Positions 36,892 to 46,089 are shown, counted from the first letter of the stretch. The stretch: 64,000 nucleotides of DNA from Streptomyces sp. JH14 (GCF_029428675.1 NZ_JAJNEL010000001.1:5518001-5582000); one strand, 5' to 3'. The notes: a model not told the origin generated them from the letters alone. A program made the numbers and translations.

Positions 36892-38300
36892 CCGACGCTG
36901 CCGCGACTGGAGTATCGATGGAGTACCACCCGCAGCCGACCCCCGGCACGGCCAGGCCCTGGGCCTTCCCCGCTCCCGAGCGAGGGGCCCTGCCCAACGG
37001 GCTCACGGTGCTGCGCTGCCACCGCCCCGGCCAGCAGGTCGTCGCGGTCGAGATCTTCCTCAACGCCCCGCTGGACGCCGAGCCCGAGGGCCTCGACGGC
37101 GTTGCCACGATCATGGCGCGGGCCCTGTCCGAGGGGACCGACAAGCACTCCGCGGAGGAGTTCGCAGCCGAGCTGGAGCGCTGCGGCGCCACGCTCGACG
37201 CGCACGCCGACCACCCCGGAGTCCGGGTGTCCCTGGAGGTCCCGGCCTCCCGGCTGGCCAAGGCGCTCGGCCTGGTGGCCGAGGCGTTGCGGGCACCCGC
37301 GTTCGCCGACAGCGAGATCGAGCGGCTGGTGAACAACCGGCTCGACGAGATCCCGCACGAGCAGGCCAACCCGGCCCGCCGCGCCGCCAAGCAGCTCTCC
37401 AAGGAGCTCTTCCCGGCGACGGCCCGCATGTCGCGCCCCCGCCAGGGCACCGAGGAGACGGTGGAGCGGATCGACTCCGCGGCCGTCCGCGCCTTCTTCG
37501 AGGCCCATGTCCGGCCGTCCACCGCGACCGTCGTGGTCGTCGGTGACCTCACCGGCATCGACCTGGACGCGCTGCTCGACGACACCGTCGGCGACTGGGC
37601 CGGAAACACCGCGGAGCCCCGCCCCGCCGCGCCGATCACCGCCGACGACACCGGCCGGGTGGTCATCGTCGACCGGCCGGGCGCCGTGCAGACGCAGCTG
37701 CTGATCGGCCGGGTCGGCGCCGACCGGCACGACAGCGTGTGGCCGGCCCAGGTCCTCGGCACGTACTGCCTGGGCGGCACGCTCACCTCCCGGCTGGACC
37801 GGGTGCTGCGCGAGGAGAAGGGCTACACCTACGGCGTACGGGCCTTCGCGCAGGTCCTGCGGTCGTCGGCGCCGGCCTCCGCCTCCGGGCCGACGGGCGC
37901 CGCGATGCTCGCCATCAGCGGTTCGGTGGACACGGAGTCCACCGGACCGGCGCTGGACGACCTGTGGAAGGTCCTGCGGACGCTGGCGGCCGAGGGCCTG
38001 ACCGACGCCGAGCGCGAGACGGCGGTGCAGAACCTCGTGGGTGTCGCCCCGCTGAAGTTCGAGACGGCGGCCTCCGTCGCGGGCACGCTCGCCGACCAGC
38101 TCGAGCAGCACCTGCCGGACGACTACCAGGCGCAGCTGTACGCCCGCCTCGCGGAGACCGGCACGGTCGAGGCGACCGCGGCGGTGGTCAGCGCCTTCCC
38201 GGTGGACCGGCTGGTCACGATCCTCGTCGGCGACGCCTCCCAGATCGAGGAGCCGGTCCGGGCGCTGGGTATCGGAGAGGTGTCGGTCGTCACCGGCTGA
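36888..38300 (+). CDS. M16-family peptidase-like protein, zinc motif lost (non-catalytic partner)
   Basis: 470 residues. Where HxxEH is expected the sequence reads LDGVATIMARALSEGT, so no zinc site. The second-lobe Arg/Tyr segment REEKGYTYGVRAFAQ, needed for substrate binding in M16 heterodimers, is kept. GTG 36888 overlaps the upstream stop (GTGA). Inferred to pair with the catalytic M16 protein. Confidence 0.87.
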   Translation: MTDAAATGVSMEYHPQPTPGTARPWAFPAPERGALPNGLTVLRCHRPGQQVVAVEIFLNAPLDAEPEGLDGVATIMARALSEGTDKHSAEEFAAELERCGATLDAHADHPGVRVSLEVPASRLAKALGLVAEALRAPAFADSEIERLVNNRLDEIPHEQANPARRAAKQLSKELFPATARMSRPRQGTEETVERIDSAAVRAFFEAHVRPSTATVVVVGDLTGIDLDALLDDTVGDWAGNTAEPRPAAPITADDTGRVVIVDRPGAVQTQLLIGRVGADRHDSVWPAQVLGTYCLGGTLTSRLDRVLREEKGYTYGVRAFAQVLRSSAPASASGPTGAAMLAISGSVDTESTGPALDDLWKVLRTLAAEGLTDAERETAVQNLVGVAPLKFETAASVAGTLADQLEQHLPDDYQAQLYARLAETGTVEATAAVVSAFPVDRLVTILVGDASQIEEPVRALGIGEVSVVTG

Positions 38301-38333
38301 TCTGCCGAACGCTCCCGTACCGGGATGAATGCG

Positions 38334-38363
38334 GACCCCGGCGAGTCGCTTCTCGCCGGGGTC
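38334..38363 (+). terminator. intrinsic terminator after the M16 pair
   Basis: A 12-bp stem gaccccggcgag/ctcgccggggtc with a 6-nt loop, followed by TTCCCTTTTGT. Separates the M16 operon from the riboswitch. Confidence 0.85.
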
Positions 38364-38496
38364 TTCCCTTTTGTCTGATTTGTCAGATCAAGGGCTTGTA
38401 TGTCCTGTGGTGTGCGCTACAAAACGGCCTGTCCGTTTGGTGAATGAAAGTGCCCCCGCTTAGCGTCGGCTCAGCTGTCCGTCACTCGAATGCTGC

Positions 38497-38666
38497 ATCC
38501 GCGGCGCCGGGCAGCGATCGCCGAGTCCCCGTGAGGCGCGAGCCTGGGGAGCCGGGGACCCACGAAGTCCCTGGGGTGAATCGGATGCCTGCGGCCCTCA
38601 TGTGGGGCCGGGACCTCCGTAGGAGACCTTCCTGCTCCGAACCCGTCAGCTAACCCGGTAGGCGAG
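38497..38666 (+). promoter_or_regulatory. cyclic di-AMP riboswitch (ydaO/yuaA class)
   Basis: The leader contains the conserved blocks of the ydaO class: GGGGAGCCGGGGACCCA near 38547, CTGGGGTGAATCG at about 38575, the GTAGGAGACCTTCCTGCTCCGAA region, and the 3' block CAGCTAACCCGGTAGGCG ending at 38664. It ends about 25 nt before the M23 peptidase start. In Streptomyces this class precedes cell-wall hydrolase genes such as rpfA and turns them off when c-di-AMP binds (established). Limits are approximate, set by eye. No separate promoter was assigned in 38364-38496. Confidence 0.9.
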
Positions 38667-38690
38667 AAGGAAGGAAAGGATCAACCCTTC

Positions 38691-39515
38691 ATGGCGTTCA
38701 CCCGCCCCACCGGGAAGCATCGTGCCCCGAGCCGCCTGACGCGCAGGAGCGCGCAGGTCGCCGGCGTCGCAGCTCTGGCCGCCACCGGCGTCGTCGGCGG
38801 CCTGGCTTCCCCGGCCCTCGCCGCCGAGGCCGCGGCTCCCTCCGTCAGCGAGACCGGTCTGAACCAGATCATCGCCATCGAAGGCGTCCTCGCCGACCAG
38901 GTGGCCGCCCAGGCCGACGTGCAGCAGCACCTGGCCGATGTCGCCGCCAAGGCGAAGGCCGAGGCGGCCGCGAAGGCCAAGGCCGCGGCCGCGGCCAAGG
39001 TCAAGGCCGAAGCGGCGGCGAAGGCCAAGGCCAAGGCCGACGCCCGTGCCAAGGCGGCCCGCGAGGCGAAGGCCCGCGCCGCCCGTTCCGCCGAGCGCAC
39101 CCGTCTCGGCGCCTTCCAGCTTCCGGTCGCCGGTTCGTACGTCACCACCGGCTACAAGTCCAGCGGCTCCCTCTGGTCCTCCGGCCGCCACTCGGGCATC
39201 GACTTCCACGCCGCCTCCGGCAGCTCCGTCGTCGCCGTCGGCGCCGGCACGGTCGTCGAGGCCGGCTGGGGTGGCGCGTACGGCAACAACATCGTGCTCC
39301 GGATGACGGACGGCACGTACACCCAGTACGGCCACCTCTCCTCGATCGGCGTCTCGGTCGGCCAGAGCGTCGGTGCCGGCCAGCGGATCGGCTTCTCCGG
39401 CTCGACCGGCAACTCCACCGGACCGCACCTCCACTTCGAGGCCCGGACCACGCCGTCGTACGGTTCCGACATGGACCCCGTCGCGTACCTGCGCGCCCAC
39501 GGCGTCAACGTCTGA
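38691..39515 (+). CDS. secreted M23 (LytM) peptidase, cell-wall hydrolase
   Basis: 274 residues. A long actinobacterial signal peptide (about 1-44, ending ASPALAAEA), then an Ala/Lys-rich helical stretch with many AKAKAEAA units (about 85-135), which may contact wall polymers. The M23 domain follows (about 143-270): zinc ligands in RHSGIDFH and GPHLHFE. ATG 38691, with GGAAGGAAAGGA about 10 nt upstream, directly after the riboswitch. It would cut peptidoglycan cross-links during growth, controlled by c-di-AMP. Confidence 0.92.
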   Translation: MAFTRPTGKHRAPSRLTRRSAQVAGVAALAATGVVGGLASPALAAEAAAPSVSETGLNQIIAIEGVLADQVAAQADVQQHLADVAAKAKAEAAAKAKAAAAAKVKAEAAAKAKAKADARAKAAREAKARAARSAERTRLGAFQLPVAGSYVTTGYKSSGSLWSSGRHSGIDFHAASGSSVVAVGAGTVVEAGWGGAYGNNIVLRMTDGTYTQYGHLSSIGVSVGQSVGAGQRIGFSGSTGNSTGPHLHFEARTTPSYGSDMDPVAYLRAHGVNV

Positions 39516-39539
39516 CCGACGAAGCATCCGCACCGTCCC

Positions 39540-39570
39540 CGAAGGCCCCGGCTTCCCGCCGGGGCCTTCG
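39540..39570 (+). terminator. hairpin terminator after the M23 peptidase
   Basis: A 12-bp stem cgaaggccccgg/ccggggccttcg with a 7-nt loop, 25 nt after the stop. Confidence 0.85.
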
Positions 39571-39760
39571 TCGTATCCCGCCGTTCTCCTCGCAGGACGG
39601 GCCTGCCGAACGAGCCCGGACGGGCTTGTCGAACGGAGTCCGAACAAAAAGATATTCATGGATTTCGACCCGGCATCGGAAATGCAGCCGCATTGCAATA
39701 GAGTCACAGAACAGGCGTCGGTCGGCCGCGTTTCGCGGGGATTAAGGCGGAGGTTCGGAC

Positions 39761-40477
39761 ATGCGCATTCCAGCGCATTCGGTATGCACGGCGATCCGTG
39801 ACGACATCGTCTCGGGTGTCTTCGAACGCGGCAGCAGACTCACCGAGGAGCTGCTCGCCCGCCGTTACGGGGTCTCCCGTGTCCCGGTGCGGGAGGCGCT
39901 GCGGACCCTGGAGTCCGAGGGCTTCGTGGTCACCCGCCGGCATGCCGGTGCCTGTGTCGCCGAGCCCACCGCGCAGGAGGCCGCCGACCTGCTGGAGGTC
40001 AGGATGCTGCTGGAGCCGCTGGGTGCGGCCCGCGCCGCGCAGCGCCGCACCGAGGCGCACCTCAAAGTCCTCCGTGGCCTGGTCAGGCTCGGCCAGGAGC
40101 GGGCCCGGCGGGGTGAGGGGGAGGATCTTCGATCGCTGGGCAGCTGGTTCCACGAGACGCTCGCCCAGGCATCCCGGAGCCCCGGTCTCATCGCGCTGCT
40201 CACCCAGCTACGGCACAAGATCGCCTGGATGTACGCGGTCGAGCAGCCGGCCCGCCCCGCCGACTCCTGGGCCGAGCACGGAGCCATCGTGGACGCCGTG
40301 GCGCGTGGGGACGCGGAACGCGCCAGGGCGCTGGCAGCGCAGCACGCCGAGCGGACCACGGCCGCCCACCGGTTGCGGTGCGCGGACCGCCTGCCGGGCC
40401 GGGAGGCCGCCCCGCCCGCTCCCGGCCGGGTGAGGACTTCGCAACATGTCGTAAACACCGCGAGTGGCCGTCATTAA
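39761..40477 (+). CDS. GntR/FadR-type transcriptional regulator (FCD domain)
   Basis: 238 residues. GntR winged helix at 5-70 (LTEELLARRYGVSRVPVREALRTLESEGFV) and an FCD domain (GSWFHETLAQASRSPGL). GGAGG precedes ATG 39761 by 8 nt. It is a single gene before ptsH (convergent), with a 190-nt leader. Unlike the cluster regulator at 3.1 kb it has no obvious local target. The C-terminal ~25 residues are Pro/Arg-rich. Confidence 0.87.
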   Translation: MRIPAHSVCTAIRDDIVSGVFERGSRLTEELLARRYGVSRVPVREALRTLESEGFVVTRRHAGACVAEPTAQEAADLLEVRMLLEPLGAARAAQRRTEAHLKVLRGLVRLGQERARRGEGEDLRSLGSWFHETLAQASRSPGLIALLTQLRHKIAWMYAVEQPARPADSWAEHGAIVDAVARGDAERARALAAQHAERTTAAHRLRCADRLPGREAAPPAPGRVRTSQHVVNTASGRH

Positions 40478-40605
40478 CACATGCGCCGTATACAAGGAGA
40501 TGCAATTCTGCGGCGCTTTCTTCAGGCTGCCCGAATGCTGCCCGAATTCCGCCCGAAATCAGCTGGGGTGGTCCCGGGGGATCGACACGGAGAAACAGTG
40601 CGGCT

Positions 40606-40652
40606 CACAAAAACAAAAGAGCCGCGGCCCCCGTCATGGGGTGCCGCGGCTC
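40606..40652 (-). terminator. intrinsic terminator of ptsH
   Basis: Stem gagccgcggc/gccgcggctc (40619-40652) with a 14-nt loop. On the minus strand it is followed by a T-rich run (TTTTGTTTTTGTG), making a textbook rho-independent terminator. Confidence 0.88.
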
Positions 40653-40687
40653 CGCCGCAGAAAAGCAGCCGGCCGGAGTGTCCGGAA

Positions 40688-40969
40688 TCAGACGGTCTCC
40701 GGGAGCTCGTCGAGCCCCTCGGCGACGAGCCTCGCCAGCCGGTCGAGCGCGGCCTCCGCGTCGTCCGCCTCGGACGCGAGCACGATCTCCTCGCCGCCCT
40801 GTGCGCCCAGGCCGAGCACCGCGAGCATGGAGGCGGCGTTCACCGGGCTGCCGTCGGTCTTGGAGATCGTCATCGGGAAACCGGACGCCGTGGCGGCACG
40901 GACGAAGATGGAAGCGGGGCGGGCGTGCAGGCCCTCGGCCCAACCGACATTGACGCGGCGCTCAGCCAT
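40688..40969 (-). CDS. ptsH: phosphocarrier protein HPr
   Basis: 93 residues, the known size in Streptomyces. Active His15 in GLHARPAS takes phosphate from EI-P; Ser47 in NAASMLAVLGLG is the position of the regulatory serine in Gram-positive HPr. ATG 40969 has AAGGG about 8 nt upstream. Monocistronic with its own terminator; the other general PTS genes are not in the window. Confidence 0.93.
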   Translation of the reverse strand: MAERRVNVGWAEGLHARPASIFVRAATASGFPMTISKTDGSPVNAASMLAVLGLGAQGGEEIVLASEADDAEAALDRLARLVAEGLDELPETV

Positions 40970-41153
40970 GGTTCTGCCCTTCACGAATCAGTGGTTGTCT
41001 AGACCAGTCTCTCATGTGGTGCGGGCTGTTCCGGCCGACCCGAGCGGACTGTTCCGGCCGGCCCGCGACCCCGCGCCGAAGCCCGTGCCGCACGGCCGAT
41101 CGGCTTCTCAGACTGCCCCGGCCCCGATCCGTACGCGACCGGTGACCGAGCCG

Positions 41154-41165
41154 TAGTCTTTGCCC
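41154..41165 (+). promoter_or_regulatory. candidate leaderless -10 of the GNAT/acyl-CoA-synthetase gene
   Basis: TAGTCT (41154-41159) ends 6 nt before ATG 41166 and no ribosome site is present. No clear -35. Confidence 0.45.
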
Positions 41166-44100
41166 ATGCAGCCCTCGCCGGAGCAGAGTCCGCATCACGC
41201 GTACCCCGACCACTGGGAAGCGGACGTGGTGCTCCGTGACGGCGGCACGGCCCGGATCAGGCCCATCACCACGGACGATGCCGAGCGGCTGGTCAGCTTC
41301 TACGAGCAGGTCTCGGACGAGTCGAAGTACTACAGGTTCTTCGCCCCCTACCCGCGGTTGTCCGCCAAGGACGTGCACCGCTTCACCCATCACGACTACG
41401 TCGACCGGGTGGGTCTGGCCGTCACGGTCGGCGGCGAGTTCATCGCGACCGTCCGCTACGACCGGATCGACGCGACCGGCCGGCCCGCTTCCGCCCCTGC
41501 CGACGAGGCCGAGGTCGCCTTCCTCGTCCAGGACGCCCATCAGGGCCGCGGCGTGGCATCGGCGCTGCTGGAACACATCGCCGCAGTGGCCCGCGAGCGC
41601 GGCATCCGGCGCTTCGCCGCCGAGGTGCTGCCCGCCAACAACAAGATGATCAAGGTGTTCCGGGACGCCGGTTACACCCAGCACCGCAGCTTCGAGGACG
41701 GCTCCGTCCACCTCACCCTCGACCTCGAACCGACCGCGGAGTCGCTGGCCGTGCAGCGCGCCCGTGAGCAGCGGGCGGAGTCGCGGTCGGTGCAGCGGCT
41801 GATCGCGCCGGGTTCCGTCGCCGTCATCGGCACCGGCCGCAACCCGGGCGGGGTGGGCCGCACGGTCCTGCGCAACCTCCTCGCGGCCGGGTTCACCGGT
41901 CGCACGTATGCAGTGAACAGCGCTCTCGCCGCTGACCGGACCACGATCGACGGCGTCCCCGCCCACCGCTCCATCGGAGAGATCGGCGAAACGGTCGACC
42001 TCGCGGTCGTCGCCGTACCCGCCGAACGGGTTCCGGAGGCCGTCGCCGACTGCGGAGAGCACGGTGTCCAAGGCCTCGTGGTCCTCTCCGCCGGATACGC
42101 CGAGTGGGGCGCAGAAGGCAGGGAAAGGCAGCGCGAACTGGTGCGCCAGGCCCGCTCGTACGGCATGCGCATCATCGGCCCGAACGCCTTCGGCCTCATC
42201 AACAACTCCGACGCCGTGCGGCTGAACGCCTCCCTCGCCCCCGAATCGCCCGCGCCCGGACGCATCGGCCTGTTCACGCAGTCCGGTGCCATCGGCATCG
42301 CGCTGCTCTCCGGGCTCTACCGGCGCGGGGCGGGCCTGTCCACGTTCATCTCCGCGGGCAACCGCGCCGACATCTCGGGCAACGACTTCCTGCAGTACTG
42401 GTACGAGGACCCCGACACCGATGTCGCCCTGCTGTACCTCGAATCGATCGGCAACCCGCGCAAGTTCACCCGCCTCGCCCGACGCACCGCGGCGGTCAAG
42501 CCGGTGGTCGTGGTGAAGGGCGCCCGGCACAGCGGCAGCACCCCGCCGGGCCATGCGGTGCCGGTCAGCCGGATCCCGGACGCGACGGTCTCCGCGCTCA
42601 TGCGGCAGGCGGGCGTGATCCACGTCGACACGGTGACGGAGATGGTCGACGCTGGCCTGCTCCTCGCCGACCAGCCCCTCCCGGCGGGACCGCGGGTCGC
42701 GATCCTCGGCAACTCCGAGTCCCTCGGCCTCCTCACGTACGACGCCTGCCTCGCCGAGGGGCTGCGCCCGCGACCGCCCCGCGACCTCACCACCGCGGCC
42801 ACTCCGCAGGACTTCCGGGACGCGCTGGCCGAGGCTCTGGCCGACTCGGGCTGCGACGCGGTGATTGTGACGGCGATCCCGTGGGTGGGGGAGAACGGCC
42901 AGGCGGAATCGGGCGACGGCGAGGTTCTGGCGGCCGCCCTGCGCACCGCCGCGGCCACGGGGCCGGCCAAGCCGGTCGCCGTGGTCCATGTGGAGATCGG
43001 CGGCCTGGCCGAAGCGCTCGCGGCCGCCACGAGCACGGCCGCGGTGCCACGGGTGACGCGGCCTGCACCGGCTGCCCCGGGCGCTTCCACCGGACCCGGT
43101 GCCGCGAGCTCTTCGGGCGGGCCGGTCACGCAGGCTCCCCCGGCCCCCTCCACCGCCCCTTCCTCCTCGACCACTCCGGCATTCCCGACCGCCTCGGCTG
43201 CCCAGGAGCCGCCGACTGCCTCCGCCGCTCCCGCCGACCCCGTCGGCAGCCACGCCCCGCAGCGGCCGGACACGGATGCCGGCCCTGCTCCCACCCCCGG
43301 GCGCATCCCCGCCTACCCCGCCGCCGAGCGCGCCGTGCGGGCTCTGGCCGAGGCGGTGAAGTACGCCCAGTGGCGCCGGCAGGCCGCCGTGCCGGGGAAG
43401 GTGCCCGAGTTTCTCGACGACACGATCGACGAGGCCGGAGCCGCCGCCCGTATCGATGTTCTCCTCGGACCCGACCCCGACCCCCGCGGCCGCCCGCTCG
43501 GTCACGACGAGGCATGCGAACTGCTGGGGCGCTACGGCATCACCGTACGGCCGACACTCCCGGCCCCCGACCCGGACGCCGCCGTCGCCGCGGCGGCGCG
43601 GCTCGGCTATCCGGTCGCGCTCAAGACCACCGCACCCCATCTGCGCCACCGCGCCGACCTCGGGGGCGTCCGGCTGGACCTCGCCGACGAAGACGCGCTG
43701 CGCCGGGCGTACGGCGAACTCACCGATCTGCTCGGCAAGCCCACCGAGCTTCAGCCCGTCGTCCAGTCCATGGCCCCGCGCGGGGTGGACACCGTCGTAC
43801 GGGCCACGATCGATCCCGCGGCGGGCGCCGTCCTCTCCTTCGGACTGGCCGGTGCGCCCTCGGAACTCCTCGGCGACACCGCCCACCGGCTCGTGCCCGC
43901 CACCGACCGCGACGCCGCCGAGCTGATCCGGTCCATCCGGGCGGCCCCGGTCCTCTTCGGCTGGCGCGGCTCGGCACCCGTCGACACCGCGGCGCTCGAA
44001 GAGCTGCTGCTGCGGGTGTCCCGGCTCGTCGACGACCACCCCGAGGTGGTATCCGTCGCACTGGAGCCGGTCGTGGTCGCCACTCAGGGCCTGACCGTGC

Positions 44101-44174
44101 TCGGCGCGAGTGTCCGGCTCGCCCCGCCCCCCGCCCGGACCGACCTGGGGCCGCGCCGCCTCCCCAACTACTGA
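41166..44174 (+). CDS. Pat-type protein: GNAT acetyltransferase fused to an NDP-forming acyl-CoA synthetase-like chain
   Basis: 1002 residues. Order: GNAT domain (about 20-185, acetyl-CoA loop QDAHQGRGVASALLEH), CoA-binding Rossmann domain (about 200-300, SVAVIGTGRNPGGVGR), succinyl-CoA-ligase-like domains (about 310-600; GPNAFGLINNSD, FTQSGAIGIALLSGLYRRG), a Pro/Ala/Ser linker (about 625-715), then an ATP-grasp domain (about 770-990). The phospho-His expected in active NDP-forming acetyl-CoA synthetases is not obvious at the usual spot (FTQSGAIG, SAGNRADISGNDF present). Actinobacterial homologues are protein lysine acetyltransferases regulated by small ligands (e.g. SlPatA). ATG 41166 is probably leaderless. 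Confidence 0.88.
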   Translation: MQPSPEQSPHHAYPDHWEADVVLRDGGTARIRPITTDDAERLVSFYEQVSDESKYYRFFAPYPRLSAKDVHRFTHHDYVDRVGLAVTVGGEFIATVRYDRIDATGRPASAPADEAEVAFLVQDAHQGRGVASALLEHIAAVARERGIRRFAAEVLPANNKMIKVFRDAGYTQHRSFEDGSVHLTLDLEPTAESLAVQRAREQRAESRSVQRLIAPGSVAVIGTGRNPGGVGRTVLRNLLAAGFTGRTYAVNSALAADRTTIDGVPAHRSIGEIGETVDLAVVAVPAERVPEAVADCGEHGVQGLVVLSAGYAEWGAEGRERQRELVRQARSYGMRIIGPNAFGLINNSDAVRLNASLAPESPAPGRIGLFTQSGAIGIALLSGLYRRGAGLSTFISAGNRADISGNDFLQYWYEDPDTDVALLYLESIGNPRKFTRLARRTAAVKPVVVVKGARHSGSTPPGHAVPVSRIPDATVSALMRQAGVIHVDTVTEMVDAGLLLADQPLPAGPRVAILGNSESLGLLTYDACLAEGLRPRPPRDLTTAATPQDFRDALAEALADSGCDAVIVTAIPWVGENGQAESGDGEVLAAALRTAAATGPAKPVAVVHVEIGGLAEALAAATSTAAVPRVTRPAPAAPGASTGPGAASSSGGPVTQAPPAPSTAPSSSTTPAFPTASAAQEPPTASAAPADPVGSHAPQRPDTDAGPAPTPGRIPAYPAAERAVRALAEAVKYAQWRRQAAVPGKVPEFLDDTIDEAGAAARIDVLLGPDPDPRGRPLGHDEACELLGRYGITVRPTLPAPDPDAAVAAAARLGYPVALKTTAPHLRHRADLGGVRLDLADEDALRRAYGELTDLLGKPTELQPVVQSMAPRGVDTVVRATIDPAAGAVLSFGLAGAPSELLGDTAHRLVPATDRDAAELIRSIRAAPVLFGWRGSAPVDTAALEELLLRVSRLVDDHPEVVSVALEPVVVATQGLTVLGASVRLAPPPARTDLGPRRLPNY

Positions 44175-44236
44175 AACCACCGGTGAGCCGTCCCGCACCG
44201 TTTTCCACAGCGTCCCCGGCAGTCATCCGCCCCCCG

Positions 44237-44249
44237 TAGGATGGTCCGT
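44237..44249 (+). promoter_or_regulatory. candidate leaderless -10 of the DUF5998 gene
   Basis: TAGGAT (44237-44242) ends 7 nt before ATG 44250; no ribosome site. A TTTTCCACA at 44201-44209 is a degenerate DnaA-box-like nonamer. Confidence 0.45.
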
Positions 44250-44852
44250 ATGGCGAAGACCGGTACGACGACCCAGGGGCTGCGCGCGGCGATCGAGCGC
44301 AGCGGCTACTACCCGGCCCTTGTGGCCGAGGCGGTGGAAGCCGCCGTGGGCGGTGAGCCGGTCGCCTCGTACCTGGTGCACCAGGAGACCACCTTCGACT
44401 CCAACGAGGTGCGCAGGCACGTCACGGTCCTGGTCCTGACGGACACCCGCTTCATCGTCAGTCACACCGACGAGCAGAACGCCGACACCAGCTCCCCGTC
44501 GCCGTACGCCACCACCTCCACCGAGTCGGTCAAGCTCGACCGGATCTCGTCGGTCGTGGTCAGCCGCGTCGTGGCCGACCCGGAGAAGTACGTCCCGGGG
44601 ACGCTGCCCCGCGAGGTCGTCCTGACCATCGGCTGGGGCGCCGTTTCCCGGATCGACCTGGAGCCCGCCGCCTGCGGCGACCCCAACTGCGATGCGGACC
44701 ACGGCTACACCGGCAGCTCCACCGCCGACGACCTGAGCCTGCGGGTCAGCGAGGCCGGCGACGGCCCGGACACGGTGCGCCAGACCCTCGAGTTCGCTCA
44801 GTCGCTCTCCGAGGCGACGGCCGCGACCACACCCGCGGCGACCGGCCGCTGA
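44250..44852 (+). CDS. DUF5998 family protein
   Basis: 200 residues. MAKTGTTTQGLRAAIERSGYYPALVAEAVEAAVG is the typical start I associate with this actinobacterial family. The middle is beta-rich (VTVLVLTDTRFIVSHTDE, LPREVVLTIGWG), and ACGDPNCDADHGYTG could be a metal or loop site. Its stop overlaps the start of the next gene by 1 nt (TGATG), so they are co-translated. Function unknown; the family name is from memory. Confidence 0.8.
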   Translation: MAKTGTTTQGLRAAIERSGYYPALVAEAVEAAVGGEPVASYLVHQETTFDSNEVRRHVTVLVLTDTRFIVSHTDEQNADTSSPSPYATTSTESVKLDRISSVVVSRVVADPEKYVPGTLPREVVLTIGWGAVSRIDLEPAACGDPNCDADHGYTGSSTADDLSLRVSEAGDGPDTVRQTLEFAQSLSEATAATTPAATGR

Positions 44853-46039
44853 TGGCCCAGCCGGCCTGGCAGGACCCCGTTCTGCTCCCTCTCGACACGG
44901 CCCCCGTCCCCGAGTACGGCAGTGGCTCGCTCGCCGATCTGCTGCCGACGCTCGCCGCCGGACAGGGTGTGCCCGGCTTCACCGCGGCGATCCCCGAGCT
45001 CACCCCGGCGGACCGGAACTGCGTCTTCCTGATCGACGGTCTCGGCTGGGAGCAGATCAAGGCCCACCCGGACGAGGCCCCGTATCTGCACTCCCTGCTC
45101 CCCACCTCGCGCGGCGGTACCGGCCGTCCCCTGACCGCAGGCTTCCCGGCCACCACCGCGACCTCGCTCGCCTCGGTCGGTACGGGGCTGCCGCCCGGCG
45201 CGCACGGTCTTCCCGGCTACACCGCCCGCAATCCCGAGAGCGGCGAGCTGATGAACCAGCTCCGCTGGAAGCCCTGGACCTCGCCGGCGGTCTGGCAGCC
45301 GTACCCGACGGTGTTCCAGCGCGCCCACGAGGCGGGTGTGCACACCGCTCAGGTCTCCGCCCCGACCTTCCAGGACACCCCGCTCACCAAGATCGCGCTC
45401 AGCGGTGGCACGTTCCACGGCAGGCTCTCCGGTGAGGAGCGGATGGACCTGGCCGCGGACCGGCTCGCCGCCGGTGACCGGTCGCTCGTCTACACGTACT
45501 ACAGCGAGGTCGACGGCAAGGGCCACCGTTTCGGCGTGGACTCCGACGCCTGGCGCGGCCAGCTGATGTACGTCGACGGTCTCGTGCAGCGCCTCGCCGA
45601 GCAGCTGCCTCCCCGCTCCGCCCTCTACGTCACCGCGGACCACGGCATGATCGACGTCCCGTTCGACGAGCAGTCCCGGATCGACTTCGACGAGGACTGG
45701 GAGCTGCGCGCGGGCGTCGCCCTGCTCGGCGGCGAGGGCCGGGCCCGCCATGTGTACGCGGTCCCCGGCGCCGAGGCCGATGTGCTGACCGTCTGGCAGG
45801 AGGTGCTCGGCGAACAGTTCTGGGTGGCGAGCCGGGACGAGGCGATCGCGGCCGGCTGGTTCGGCCCGCAGGTCGACGAGCGGGTGTACGGCCGGATCGG
45901 TGATGTGGTCGCTGCCGCCCACGACGACGTCGTGGTCACCGCCTCCGTCCAGGAGCCGCACGAGTCGGCGATGGTCGGCATGCACGGCTCGATGACCGCC
46001 GTCGAGCAGCTCGTCCCGCTCCTCGAAGTCCGTTCCTGA
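44852..46039 (+). CDS. alkaline phosphatase superfamily / nucleotide pyrophosphatase-like protein
   Basis: 395 residues. Metal and nucleophile motifs: Asp in VFLIDGLGWEQ, Thr nucleophile in FPATTATSLASVGTG, then YSEVDGKGHRFG, TADHGMIDVP and VGMHGSM near the end. This is the type I phosphodiesterase/nucleotide pyrophosphatase pattern. No signal peptide, so cytoplasmic. Coupled to DUF5998 by the TGATG overlap. Substrate unknown. Confidence 0.87.
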   Translation: MAQPAWQDPVLLPLDTAPVPEYGSGSLADLLPTLAAGQGVPGFTAAIPELTPADRNCVFLIDGLGWEQIKAHPDEAPYLHSLLPTSRGGTGRPLTAGFPATTATSLASVGTGLPPGAHGLPGYTARNPESGELMNQLRWKPWTSPAVWQPYPTVFQRAHEAGVHTAQVSAPTFQDTPLTKIALSGGTFHGRLSGEERMDLAADRLAAGDRSLVYTYYSEVDGKGHRFGVDSDAWRGQLMYVDGLVQRLAEQLPPRSALYVTADHGMIDVPFDEQSRIDFDEDWELRAGVALLGGEGRARHVYAVPGAEADVLTVWQEVLGEQFWVASRDEAIAAGWFGPQVDERVYGRIGDVVAAAHDDVVVTASVQEPHESAMVGMHGSMTAVEQLVPLLEVRS

Positions 46040-46089
46040 CCCGTTCCCCCGCTTGCTCCACCCCCCTTTCGAAAGGTGCTCAACCCCTC

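Noticed and set aside
40962..44198. A 1078-codon open frame antisense to the GNAT/acyl-CoA-synthetase gene
   Set aside because: Shadow frame; no start signal and low-complexity Gly/Arg-rich sequence.
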